Below, in pieces: positions 42,493 through 50,262 of a DNA stretch of 50,262 bases. The DNA is taken from the NCBI GenBank assembly GCA_910589275.1, contig CAJUTH010000027.1:1-50262 (forward strand). The letters run 5' to 3'. Position 1 is the stretch's first letter. The number at the start of each line of letters is the position of its first letter. This stretch comes from an uncultured Dorea sp. GTDB lineage: Bacteria; Bacillota; Clostridia; Lachnospirales; Lachnospiraceae. The notes below the pieces were generated by a model. That model did no database searches. It was not told where the DNA came from and was given only the letters and a program-made list of their open reading frames with translations. A program made the position numbers and the translations under genes.

Positions 42493-42951
42493 ATGGCAGA
42501 GATTAGACAGGATGGGCCGGCGGCCGGCCGGCCGGATATTCAGATTGATACAAGTATTCTTATACAGCAGGAAAAGACAACCACGTCTCTCTGTGATAAG
42601 TATGACGTGCATATATTCAGCGGGGATATCGAAGCGCTGGAGATGAAACAGGAAAAAGAAGAAGAACTTCAGAAGGAGCAGATTTTGGAAGACGTACTGA
42701 CCAGAAGGCCGAAGGCAGACAGGCGGGAGGCGCTTCGAACCGTTATGGAAGCGGAAACTTCGGCAGTTGTGAAAAAAGAATATCACACAGAGGCGGAGAC
42801 GGGTATGGAGCTTTCCATGTATGCGTATCTGCTGGCGGGGGCGCTGCTGGCGGGAACCGTTCTTTTTTATATAGAGAAAAAACGAAAGGACAGGAAAAGG
42901 CATGAAGCTGACGATTACAATTACCGACAGGACGGGGAAACAGCCGTATGA
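42493..42951 (+). CDS. EssA-like single-pass type VII secretion protein
   Basis: A 152-residue protein with a charged N-terminal domain (DVHIFSGDIEALEMKQEK) and one membrane segment near the C-terminus (MYAYLLAGALLAGTVLFYIE) followed by basic residues. Sequence similarity to EssA is not obvious to me, but its size, topology and place (EsaA, EsxA, this gene, EsaB, EssB, EssC) match EssA. The ATG at 42493 follows AGGTGAG; a GTG at 42484 is also possible. It overlaps the YukD-like gene by 50 bases. Confidence 0.6.
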   Translation: MAEIRQDGPAAGRPDIQIDTSILIQQEKTTTSLCDKYDVHIFSGDIEALEMKQEKEEELQKEQILEDVLTRRPKADRREALRTVMEAETSAVVKKEYHTEAETGMELSMYAYLLAGALLAGTVLFYIEKKRKDRKRHEADDYNYRQDGETAV

Positions 42952-43144
42952 CATTCAGGTGGATTCCGGCCAGAGGATAGGGACGACCTTCCGGGTGCTG
43001 AAGGAAAATATTCCGGGATTTGCATGGGATGAGAATAGCCTGGTTCAGTCGGAACGGACGAGAAGAAAAATACACCCGGAACAGACATATGAAGAGGCTG
43101 GGATATATACAGGAGATAAATTATGGATGATAGAAAAATTCTGA
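42902..43144 (+). CDS. EsaB/YukD-like ubiquitin-fold protein
   Basis: An 80-residue small protein of the YukD/EsaB type with a beta-grasp pattern (MKLTITITDRTGKQPYDIQV, RIGTTFRVLKEN, KIHPEQTYEEAGIYTGDKLW). In T7SSb, it is a cytoplasmic core component binding the pseudokinase region. It overlaps the EssA-like gene by 50 bases and the EssB gene by 22 bases, showing tight translational coupling. Confidence 0.8.
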   Translation: MKLTITITDRTGKQPYDIQVDSGQRIGTTFRVLKENIPGFAWDENSLVQSERTRRKIHPEQTYEEAGIYTGDKLWMIEKF

Positions 43145-44223
43145 AAAAGTCACAATTACATGCGAAGGATTATTTTGACTATGAGAAATTAAAAGCGGCG
43201 GGGGAGCATTTTCTGGAATGTGAGTATGAGACGGAGGGCGAGGATATCGGCTTCTGTTATGACATAACCGGAAAGAAGCCGCTGGAAGAGATCCTGCAGG
43301 AAGAAAAATCAGCGAAGTATCGGTTCCTGATTAATTTTGCCGAACTGGAGGAAGCATATATGCGGTACCAGATCCCTTTCGGCATGAAGGAGCTGTACTA
43401 TGATGATAACTATCTGCCCTATGTACGGGAACGGGATTTATACGAGCCGGGAAAGGGCGGAAGCAGGGAAGGATTTTTGAATCTATACAAGGCGTTTGCA
43501 GGAGGGATCTTAAGCAGGCGCTACAGTGTGGAGAAGCTTCTTGAAAGCGGCATAGAGATTCTGAAAGGAGAGAAGGGATTCCAGAAAATCTATGAGTGCG
43601 GATCGGTACAGGAAGTAAAAGAGGAGCTGCAGAAAAGGGAGCGGGAGCTTGCAGAGAACACGAAGAAGAGGTTCAGGCTGGTATCAAAGAAGGGATTTCT
43701 TATCTGGAGGGCGACTGCGGCGGCAGCAGTTATCCTGACCCTTGGGCTTGGGGCGTCGGCAGTCTGGTTCGGGTATTTTGTGATTCCGAAACAGAGGGCG
43801 GTGATCGGCGCAAACCAGAATTATATTGCAAATGATTATGTGGGCTGCATTGACAGCCTTGCAAGCCTGACGCCGGAGGAGATGGATCCGGAGACGAAGT
43901 ATATTCTGGCGGCGTCCTATGCCCGAAGCGAGAGCTTAAAGCAGGAGGAGATCAAGGTGATCGTGGAAAAACTGTCGCCGGAGAGCAATGAGAAGGAACT
44001 GGATTACTGGATCCGCCTAGGGCGCAGGGAGCTTAAGGAAGCCGAGAACCTGGCCATGGCGCTGTCGGATGATAAGCTGCTGGTGTACGCTTACATGAAG
44101 GAGGCCGATATCTTGGAGGGGGATACGGCGATGGACGGCGGGGAGAAGAAAGACCGGCTTGATATGTTGGAGCAGGAGATCGGGAAGCTTGGGGAGAAAT
44201 ACAAGCCGGAGGAGACAGAATAA
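43123..44223 (+). CDS. EssB/YukC-like type VII secretion protein
   Basis: A 366-residue protein. Residues 1-185 form a cytoplasmic pseudokinase-like domain (AEYL-type start EKLKAAGEHFLECEYETEG, LINFAELEEAYMRYQIPFG), then one membrane segment (ATAAAAVILTLGLGASAVWF, about 197-222) and an extracellular helical domain (IANDYVGCIDSLASLTPEEM). This is the EssB architecture; no kinase catalytic residues are seen. It lies just before EssC, with which it forms the export channel. Confidence 0.85.
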   Translation: MDDRKILKKSQLHAKDYFDYEKLKAAGEHFLECEYETEGEDIGFCYDITGKKPLEEILQEEKSAKYRFLINFAELEEAYMRYQIPFGMKELYYDDNYLPYVRERDLYEPGKGGSREGFLNLYKAFAGGILSRRYSVEKLLESGIEILKGEKGFQKIYECGSVQEVKEELQKRERELAENTKKRFRLVSKKGFLIWRATAAAAVILTLGLGASAVWFGYFVIPKQRAVIGANQNYIANDYVGCIDSLASLTPEEMDPETKYILAASYARSESLKQEEIKVIVEKLSPESNEKELDYWIRLGRRELKEAENLAMALSDDKLLVYAYMKEADILEGDTAMDGGEKKDRLDMLEQEIGKLGEKYKPEETE

Positions 44224-44253
44224 GAGTTTTCACAAACGAGGAGTAAAAAGATC

Positions 44254-47200
44254 ATGGAAGCAATGAAGGTACAGTGTTTTGAGAGAAAACCCAGAGTGTG
44301 GATCGGATCGGGAGCAGAGGCCGAGGATATCACAATCCCGGAGATGGCGTGCTCACTGCTGATCCTGCGGGAACAGTTCCTGCTGAAATGGAAGGAGGAC
44401 GGAGGAAACGATACGGCCGGAGAAGTCCTCCTGAACGGCAGGAGGGTCAGGGATACACAGGGCAGTTTATCCGAAGGGGATGAGCTGCAGATCTACACGG
44501 AAACCAGCGGGGTTCCGGTGAAGATCTGCCTGTTCAGGGAGTCTCTGGAGATTGAAGCCCCGAAAGGACTGTATCGCTCCGGCCTTCTGCCAGTGCGTCC
44601 GAAAGGAGAGTATTTCCCCGGGTTTCCCCGCTATAAACGTTCGCCCAGGGTAAATTACCACATTGAGGATCAGAAGATTACTATCGAAGCGCCGCCTCAG
44701 AAGAAGGAGATGGCAAAAGGCGGACTGATACAGGTGATTGTACCGCCCCTGTGTATGCTGACGCTGACCGTCGCTATGGGGATCCTGATGAACCGGGGGC
44801 CATATGTATTCATGAGCGCCGGGATGACGCTGATCACGACGATATTTTCCGTGCAGAAGTTTTTTGTCGACCGGAAAGAGCGAAAGTTTCAGAATGCGGA
44901 GCGGGAACGGATCTATGAGGAATATCTGCTGCGCATGAGAAAGCGTATCCGCAGGGCAAGAGCGGAGGAACGGGAGGCTTTGGCATATCAGAACCCAAAG
45001 TTTTCAGAGATTGCCGAGATGATAAACCGTTACAGCAGCAGGCTGTATGAGCGGTCGGCGCTGGATGATGACTTTCTGGTGGTAAACCTTGGGTTCTGTC
45101 AGGGAAAGTCAAGAATCGAGGTAAGCTTCGCCGGAAAAGAACTGGAGATCAAGAAAGACGAGCTGACAGAGAAGGCTGAGGAGATCGTAAAGGAATTCAG
45201 ACGGATACCGGACGTTCCGGTTACCGTGGATCTGAAGCGGTCGCATCTGGGTCTGGTAGGGACAAAAAGCGACGTCCATGAACAGATCAAGTATCTGCTG
45301 GCACAGATTACATTTTTTCAGAGCTACCACGATGTGCAGATCATACATATCCATGAAGCAAGGTACCGGGAAGAGTTCAGCTATACCAGATGGTATCCCC
45401 ATCTTTGCATCCGTTCCATCAATGTGACGGGGAATATTACGGACGAGCAGGCGAGGGATCAGATCTTAGGAAGTATCCAGCAGATCTTAAAGGAGCGGAA
45501 GATGAAGCTGGAGGAGGAGCGGCAGGAGACGGTATTCTTACCTCATCTGCTGTTTGTGATTGATGAGCCGAAGCTGATCCTTAACCATGCGGTTATGGAA
45601 TACTTACAGAAAAAGAGCATGAACTTAGGTTTCAGCATCATCTATACTTCCGAGCGGACAGCCAGCCTGCCGGAGAATATCCGCACCGTGTGCATGATTA
45701 AAAATTCCAAACAGGGGGAGCTGCTCTTAAAGGAAGGAAAGAAAGCAAGCCTTTTGTTTGACACTCAGCATACGGAAGGCATCGGTCTGGAATGGTCGGC
45801 TAGGACTTTGAGCGCGCTGATCCATGAGCAAGGGGTCAGCAGCCGGATACCGGAGAGTATCACATTTTTTGAAATGTACGGCATAGAGCGCCCGGAAGAT
45901 TTGAATGTAAAGGAGCGGTGGAGGAAGAACGAATCCCACAAATCCCTTGCGGTGCCCTTAGGGGTACGGGCGGAGGAAGATTATGTGGAATTGAACCTCC
46001 ACGAGAAGGCCCATGGCCCCCATGGGCTGGTGGCGGGAACCACCGGCTCTGGCAAATCAGAGATCGTTCAGTCCTATATCTTGTCTCTGGCAGTGAATTT
46101 TCATCCCCACGAGGCGGGGTTCCTGCTGATCGATTATAAGGGCGGAGGAATGGCGAATCTGTTTGCAAATCTGCCCCATCTCTTGGGGACGATCACGAAT
46201 CTGGACAAGGCAGAAAGCATGCGAGCCATGGCTTCCATTAAGAGCGAGATGGCAAGGCGGCAGAGGATCTTCGGGGAGCACGGTGTGAACCACATCAACG
46301 GCTATAACAAACTGTTTAAGCTTGGCAGGGTGGAGGAACCGCTGCCCCACCTGTTCCTGATCAGCGATGAGTTTGCAGAGCTTAAGAAGGAGCAGCCGGA
46401 GTTTATGACGGAGCTGGTATCGGCGGCCCGCATTGGGCGAAGCCTTGGAATCCATCTGATCATGGCCACCCAGAAGCCCACCGGCGTGGTGGACGACCAG
46501 ATCTGGACCAACAGTAAGTTCAAATTGTGCCTGAAGGTACAGAACGAGGGAGACAGCAAAGAGATGTTAAAGACTCCGGACGCGGCCAATATCACTCAGG
46601 CCGGGCGGGCATATCTCCAGGTGGGGAATAACGAGATCTATGAATTGTTCCAGTCGGCATGGAGCGGCGCTTCCTACAGCGAAGGCCAGACGGCGGAGGA
46701 AAAGGAGGACGACCGGGTATACCTGGTAAATGCTTTGGGGCAGGGGGAATTGGTGAACCAGGACCTAAGCGGAAGCGCGGACAGTAACCAGATCAAGAAG
46801 ACCCAATTGGATGTGACGGTGGAGCATCTGAAGGCGGTGTATGAGGAAGAAGGGGCGAAGGAAGTGAAAAAGCCATGGCTTCCGCCGCTGCAGGAGCTGC
46901 TGGAATCACCCTATACAAGGGAAATAAAGGACAGCGCGGGATTTACCAAAGGAGACTATACACTAGGTATCGGTATGATCGATATACCGGAGGAGCAGAC
47001 ACAGGAGGAATATACTCTGGATCTGATCAGGAACGGGCATCTCCTCTATATGGCGTCCAGCGGTTATGGGAAATCTGTATTCCTGACAAATATTGTGATG
47101 GGGCTTGCCATGAAGAACTCGGTGAAAAACTTGAATTTCTATATCTGGGACTTAGGGAACAGCGCGCTGATCACGCTGAGCGGCCTGCCTCATACGGCGG

Positions 47201-48453
47201 ACTATATCGGATTGGATGACACAGAAAAGATCGTGAAATTCCAGAAGATGATCCAAAATGAGATTACCGACAGGAAGAGACGGTTTGCCCGGGTAATGGC
47301 GCAGAACTTCCATGTCTATAACGAGAGCCAGGAGGATAAATTAAAGGCGATCGTGATTGTGATCGATAATTACGACGCTATCCGCGAAGTCAGCGACACG
47401 GTGGAGAGCTTCATACAGAAGGTAGCCCGGGACGGAGCCGGGCTTGGCATCTATCTGCTGGTAACCATGACCCGGATTAACGCAATGCGGGGAGCCGTCA
47501 TGAATAATTTCAAGGAGAAGATCGGCGGATTTAACTTTGAGCCGGGGGAGAACCGGACATTCATAGGAAAGAGTGATTACAGCCTGCCGGAGGATAAGAA
47601 GGGCAGGGCGTTAGTGAAACGTGAGAATGTGAACGTGATGCAGCTATATATGCCGGTTTCCGGGAAGACGGAGCTGGAATACAGCCGCAATATCAAAGCG
47701 CTGACGGCGGCCATCGCCAAGGCAAGCAGCGAGAAGCGGGCGGAAGGGATCCCAGTCCTTCCGGAGACCTTTGTATCCACGCAGATGGGAGATTACGACA
47801 GCATAGTTCCGGGAAGCATAGCGCTGGGGCTGGAAGTGGAGAGCGTAAAGCTTGCGGGAATGTCAGAACAGGAAAGCCCGTTCTTGATCATCGGTCCGGG
47901 GCGGAGCGGAAAAACGAACGCGCTGTACCTTATGCTGGAACAGTTTACAAAGGACGGCGAGGTATATCTGTTTGAATCTAAGAAAAAGGACTGCCTTTAC
48001 TGGAAAGGGAATGCGGCGGTACATTATTTGGATCATGAAGATGTCATTGAAGACGCGCTGGAGGATCTGGAAGATGAAATAACGGCAAGGAAAAAAGAGG
48101 AAGAGACCGGCGCTTTGAACAAGAAAAAAAGGATTGTGCTGGTAATAAACGAAGTAGAGGACTTAGTGGAACAATCTGACGAGAAGAAGTGTATGGAGCT
48201 ATTCCATGGCGCACAGGAGACGGGGATGGAGATCGTATTCCTTGGGGAAAGCAGCAGGCTGAAAGGAAGAGATGTACTGAGCAAATATGTCAAAAGCAGC
48301 GTTTACGGGTTAGTGCTCGGAGAACAGGGGATGGCGGAAGTGTTCCCGGTAGGAAGGAGCCGCGAAGTACCCAAGCGGATAGAGGAAGGCTTGCTGTTCA
48401 GGCAAGGCGAGTATATCCGGCTGATGCTGCCGAAATGGGAACAGGAGGGATAG
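44254..48453 (+). CDS. essC: EssC/YukBA-like type VII secretion ATPase
   Basis: A 1399-residue FtsK/SpoIIIE-type ATPase that powers T7SSb export. Residues 1-145 have the FHA-like domains (SLLILREQFLLKW, GEVLLNGRRV), then two membrane segments (about 152-200), then ATPase domains: D1 Walker A GTTGSGKSE near 593 with Walker B LFLISDEF near 700; D2 ASSGYGKSV near 934 with IVIVIDNYD near 1032; D3 GPGRSGKTN near 1213 with IVLVINEVED near 1293. Length and order match EssC. All three P-loops keep Lys and Ser/Thr, which is unusual because distal domains are often degraded. The variable C-terminus is expected to match the effectors encoded next. Confidence 0.93.
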   Translation: MEAMKVQCFERKPRVWIGSGAEAEDITIPEMACSLLILREQFLLKWKEDGGNDTAGEVLLNGRRVRDTQGSLSEGDELQIYTETSGVPVKICLFRESLEIEAPKGLYRSGLLPVRPKGEYFPGFPRYKRSPRVNYHIEDQKITIEAPPQKKEMAKGGLIQVIVPPLCMLTLTVAMGILMNRGPYVFMSAGMTLITTIFSVQKFFVDRKERKFQNAERERIYEEYLLRMRKRIRRARAEEREALAYQNPKFSEIAEMINRYSSRLYERSALDDDFLVVNLGFCQGKSRIEVSFAGKELEIKKDELTEKAEEIVKEFRRIPDVPVTVDLKRSHLGLVGTKSDVHEQIKYLLAQITFFQSYHDVQIIHIHEARYREEFSYTRWYPHLCIRSINVTGNITDEQARDQILGSIQQILKERKMKLEEERQETVFLPHLLFVIDEPKLILNHAVMEYLQKKSMNLGFSIIYTSERTASLPENIRTVCMIKNSKQGELLLKEGKKASLLFDTQHTEGIGLEWSARTLSALIHEQGVSSRIPESITFFEMYGIERPEDLNVKERWRKNESHKSLAVPLGVRAEEDYVELNLHEKAHGPHGLVAGTTGSGKSEIVQSYILSLAVNFHPHEAGFLLIDYKGGGMANLFANLPHLLGTITNLDKAESMRAMASIKSEMARRQRIFGEHGVNHINGYNKLFKLGRVEEPLPHLFLISDEFAELKKEQPEFMTELVSAARIGRSLGIHLIMATQKPTGVVDDQIWTNSKFKLCLKVQNEGDSKEMLKTPDAANITQAGRAYLQVGNNEIYELFQSAWSGASYSEGQTAEEKEDDRVYLVNALGQGELVNQDLSGSADSNQIKKTQLDVTVEHLKAVYEEEGAKEVKKPWLPPLQELLESPYTREIKDSAGFTKGDYTLGIGMIDIPEEQTQEEYTLDLIRNGHLLYMASSGYGKSVFLTNIVMGLAMKNSVKNLNFYIWDLGNSALITLSGLPHTADYIGLDDTEKIVKFQKMIQNEITDRKRRFARVMAQNFHVYNESQEDKLKAIVIVIDNYDAIREVSDTVESFIQKVARDGAGLGIYLLVTMTRINAMRGAVMNNFKEKIGGFNFEPGENRTFIGKSDYSLPEDKKGRALVKRENVNVMQLYMPVSGKTELEYSRNIKALTAAIAKASSEKRAEGIPVLPETFVSTQMGDYDSIVPGSIALGLEVESVKLAGMSEQESPFLIIGPGRSGKTNALYLMLEQFTKDGEVYLFESKKKDCLYWKGNAAVHYLDHEDVIEDALEDLEDEITARKKEEETGALNKKKRIVLVINEVEDLVEQSDEKKCMELFHGAQETGMEIVFLGESSRLKGRDVLSKYVKSSVYGLVLGEQGMAEVFPVGRSREVPKRIEEGLLFRQGEYIRLMLPKWEQEG

Positions 48454-48456
48454 AAG

Positions 48457-48912
48457 ATGGGATTAGACGATATATGGGGAGAGATTTGCCGTTTTTTTAT
48501 CGACGTATCCGCGTATCTCGACGCGGGGCAGAAGGCGGCAAAATATGAGAGAACTGCGGAAAAGCTGGAAAGAAAAATAAAATCCTGCCAGGAAAAGCTG
48601 GATGATCTTCATACAAGCCAGTCCCGGCAATCCGAACAATACAAGGTAAACGGAGGCTCAGCAGGAAATGAACTGGGAGCCGTATATGAAGAAAAGGTTC
48701 TGCTGTGGGACAAAAAGTATTATGGAGCAAAGAAGAAGACAGAGAAGATGCTTAACACTGCCCGGAAAAAGGCAGGAGAGGCAAGGGAAAAGGCGGCGGA
48801 GTGGAAAGACAGGCAGGCGCAGGAGGAAGCCGATATCCGCAGGAATCTGTGGGGAAAACAGGAAAACGAGAGGCAGGAAAAAGAGAGGGAAAAAAAGAAG
48901 AACAAGAAGTAG
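48457..48912 (+). CDS. Coiled-coil protein of the T7SS accessory module
   Basis: A 151-residue, highly charged protein. The first 20 residues (DIWGEICRFFIDVSAYLDAG) are hydrophobic, and the rest is a Lys/Glu-rich coiled coil ending in a basic tail. GGAGGG precedes the ATG and it begins 3 bases after EssC, so it belongs to the same operon. I do not recognise the family; it may be a secreted helper or a chaperone for the WXG-like proteins that follow. Confidence 0.55.
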   Translation: MGLDDIWGEICRFFIDVSAYLDAGQKAAKYERTAEKLERKIKSCQEKLDDLHTSQSRQSEQYKVNGGSAGNELGAVYEEKVLLWDKKYYGAKKKTEKMLNTARKKAGEAREKAAEWKDRQAQEEADIRRNLWGKQENERQEKEREKKKNKK

Positions 48913-48922
48913 GGGGAACCAT

Positions 48923-49246
48923 ATGGGAGTCGTATTTAAATGCAACGGCAATGTTATGAAGATTATTCAGGGAAAGATGGAGCAGATCCAGGACATTCTC
49001 CAGGAAACATACCGGGAAGGGGAAGGAGTCCTGGGGGACATACAGTCCAAAACCGCATGGACAGGAGACGCACAAAAGACCATGGAGGCATTCCTAGATC
49101 TGGTAGTACAGTATCACAGGGACTTAGGGAACGGCGGCAGCACGCCGGTGGCCGAAGCAGCTAAGGCGTTGTGCGAATTGCAGGATAACCTTGGAGGATT
49201 TTATGAGGAATGGGAAGAATGGAAAGATTTGAACAAAATATGCTGA
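48923..49246 (+). CDS. WXG100-like protein (WTG)
   Basis: A 107-residue protein predicted as a helical hairpin with the turn KTAWTGDAQKTM, a classical W-x-G motif. It starts at ATG 48923 after AGGGGGAACC. The open frame runs upstream on top of the coiled-coil gene but that part is an out-of-frame shadow. It overlaps the next gene by 28-37 bases. It could be a second secreted ESAT-6-type protein or an effector chaperone. The C-terminus (LGGFYEEWEEWKDL) has aromatic and acidic residues like an export signal region. Confidence 0.7.
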   Translation: MGVVFKCNGNVMKIIQGKMEQIQDILQETYREGEGVLGDIQSKTAWTGDAQKTMEAFLDLVVQYHRDLGNGGSTPVAEAAKALCELQDNLGGFYEEWEEWKDLNKIC

Positions 49247-49887
49247 AATTAACAGAGGAGGAACTGATTTTCATCAACAATGTAACGAAAGGGCCGGCTC
49301 CCTTCGGGGTATTTTTAAAATATCCGGCATGGAAGGATACGGGGAAATTGGAAGAAGAACTGCTGGGATCCCTCATGGAAAAAGAGATCTTGGATGAGGG
49401 AAAGAAGATTACAGAGTACGGCATGATCCCGCTTCTTTTGTGGGAGGAATATCGGAATGCAGACCGCCACTTAGTGCTGAACCAGGCGGTTTTTGCCGTG
49501 CTGCCGGATGGAAGGCTGACAGGAGTCCGGAAGATAGGGAAAGATTATTACCTGACCACAGGCAGGGGAGGGGAGCTGGTTTTCGAGCTCTTAAAACAGA
49601 GCCCCTTTCTGCGGGGCGGAGAGAAAGAGGGGGAGCATTATGCTTCCCGGAGGCTGTCTTATGATGAGTGGGGCAGGCGGATGCGTGAGGAGGATTATCA
49701 GGTGCTGGTCGCAGGGAGCTATGCGGGATACAGCCCGGAAAAGGAAACCGCTTACTACTGGAATCAGGAGGAAGGCTGGCAGTACGACCTGAACAAAGGG
49801 AGAGAACGGAGGCTTAAGCCCCGGCAGATGCGCATGCGGCTGCTGGAGCTGTTCAACGTCAGGGAAGGAGGGACTAAGGATGAATGA
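49210..49887 (+). CDS. DUF5081-like T7SS accessory protein
   Basis: A 225-residue soluble protein (or 222 if the second ATG at 49219, with GAGG 10 bases upstream, is used). It opens with a helical segment and has LTEEELIFINNVTKG and LVLNQAVFAVLPDGRLT, with a conserved-looking C-terminal region (LKPRQMRMRLLELFNV). I believe it belongs to the DUF5081 type that is found in T7SSb loci of Firmicutes and may play an EspG-like chaperone part. Function is not proven. Confidence 0.5.
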   Translation: MGRMERFEQNMLKLTEEELIFINNVTKGPAPFGVFLKYPAWKDTGKLEEELLGSLMEKEILDEGKKITEYGMIPLLLWEEYRNADRHLVLNQAVFAVLPDGRLTGVRKIGKDYYLTTGRGGELVFELLKQSPFLRGGEKEGEHYASRRLSYDEWGRRMREEDYQVLVAGSYAGYSPEKETAYYWNQEEGWQYDLNKGRERRLKPRQMRMRLLELFNVREGGTKDE

Positions 49888-50197
49888 GCCGTTGATCGTA
49901 GGGGAGGAAGTGCTGGATTACGCAGTGCGCCTCTGCAGCGTATCCCAGAAGCTGGGGGAAGCGCTTGAACTGGCGGAAAATATAAAGCTGTTACTCAGCG
50001 CGGAATGTTATGAAGGAGAGGCAAGGGGGGAACTGGAACTGTTCGCGGAGAGCTTAAGCGGCCATATCAGCCGCCTGATGCAGTTCTATATGAAGGGCGG
50101 CCAGTATGCCAGCGGGGCATTCTCCGCGATGATGGAAAACGACAGGATGATGAGCCAGGTGATGCTTAGCTGGCTGGAAAAGAACCAGGGGGTGTAG
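49880..50197 (+). CDS. WXG100-like small helical protein (YEG variant)
   Basis: A 105-residue all-helical protein overlapping the previous gene by 8 bases. The turn of the predicted hairpin reads AECYEGEARGELE, where Tyr-Glu-Gly takes the place of W-x-G. It is likely another ESAT-6-superfamily partner for the effector genes that follow outside the window. Confidence 0.55.
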   Translation: MNEPLIVGEEVLDYAVRLCSVSQKLGEALELAENIKLLLSAECYEGEARGELELFAESLSGHISRLMQFYMKGGQYASGAFSAMMENDRMMSQVMLSWLEKNQGV

Positions 50198-50198
50198 G

Positions 50199-50262
50199 AT
50201 GGGCGCGTCAGAGATTAAATATGTGTACGGCGAATGGGAAGAAAAGGGGCAGACAGTGCTGA
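50199..50262 (+). CDS. Partial gene, T7SS-associated, cut by window end
   Basis: The first 21 codons (MGASEIKYVYGEWEEKGQTV and Leu) of a gene that begins one base after the previous stop. A GGGGGTGTAGG stretch serves as the ribosome site. The N-terminus is of the type seen in small T7SS secreted helical proteins, but it is too short to classify. Confidence 0.45.
   Translation, partial: MGASEIKYVYGEWEEKGQTVL

Noticed and set aside
36235..48453. Direct export of the lanthipeptide through the T7SS
   Set aside because: Known T7SS substrates are helical WXG/LXG proteins with a C-terminal signal; the 49-residue peptide has no such features. Only co-regulation is suggested by the sequence.
48668..48922. 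N-terminal extension of the WTG protein
   Set aside because: The region is out of frame over the coiled-coil gene; a good ribosome site and ATG exist at 48923.

Overview
The window is a chromosomal stretch from a strictly anaerobic, gut-type Clostridia, most likely Lachnospiraceae. Supporting this are Shine-Dalgarno sites before nearly every gene, an electron-bifurcating [FeFe] hydrogenase operon, a sensory [FeFe] hydrogenase, a galacto-/lacto-N-biose phosphorylase with its sugar ABC transporter, many GHKL/LytTR regulators, and a Firmicutes-type (T7SSb) type VII secretion locus. No rRNA, tRNA, CRISPR array or insertion sequence was seen. The species cannot be named from the sequence.

Layout. 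1-2.7 kb: a small RiPP locus on the minus strand (flavin-type protein with an abnormal C-terminus, nitroreductase, radical SAM/SPASM maturase, ACGX-repeat precursor) divergent from an HxlR redox regulator; the fourth peptide repeat lies behind an in-frame TAG. 2.9-13.6 kb: housekeeping genes: hybrid histidine kinase, monofunctional peptidoglycan glycosyltransferase, RluA pseudouridine synthase, Nudix hydrolase, a TetM/EF-G-like GTPase fused to a Rae1/YacP-type NYN nuclease, thioredoxin and small conserved proteins. 13.8-18.0 kb: the hydC-hydB-hydA operon behind a 20-bp-phased repeat array. 18.2-22.1 kb: an AT-rich island with two cytosine-5 methyltransferases, a DUF3883/PD-(D/E)XK-like protein and a Vsr nuclease. 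22.1-25.7 kb: HAD phosphatase, sensory group C-type [FeFe] hydrogenase and its PP2C/SpoIIE phosphatase partner. 25.9-32.6 kb: GH112 phosphorylase, AraC regulator, and an ABC transporter (binding protein and two permeases, no ATPase) with a small membrane protein.

32.9-39.7 kb: a hypothetical protein, an XRE repressor, a LytTR response regulator, an AgrC-like GHKL kinase, a very short lanthipeptide precursor gene (36235-36384) overlapping the end of the kinase gene, a stem-loop attenuator region, and a class II lanthipeptide synthetase (LanM). No LanT transporter/protease or LanFEG immunity genes are present. 39.9 kb to the end: a T7SSb locus: EsaA-like, EsxA-like, EssA-like, EsaB/YukD, EssB, EssC, then a coiled-coil protein, further WXG100-like small proteins and a DUF5081-like protein, continuing past the window edge.

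The most interesting possible system is the joint 33.6-50 kb region. A roughly 60-bp promoter element (two spaced inverted repeats and a -10 box at a fixed distance) occurs twice in the same orientation: once at 33601, reading antisense through the xre gene towards the regulator-lanA-lanM operon, and once at 39767, just before the T7SS operon. This suggests that one regulator, perhaps the LytTR/GHKL pair responding to its own lanthipeptide, controls both peptide production and the secretion machine. That is an inference from sequence and needs testing.
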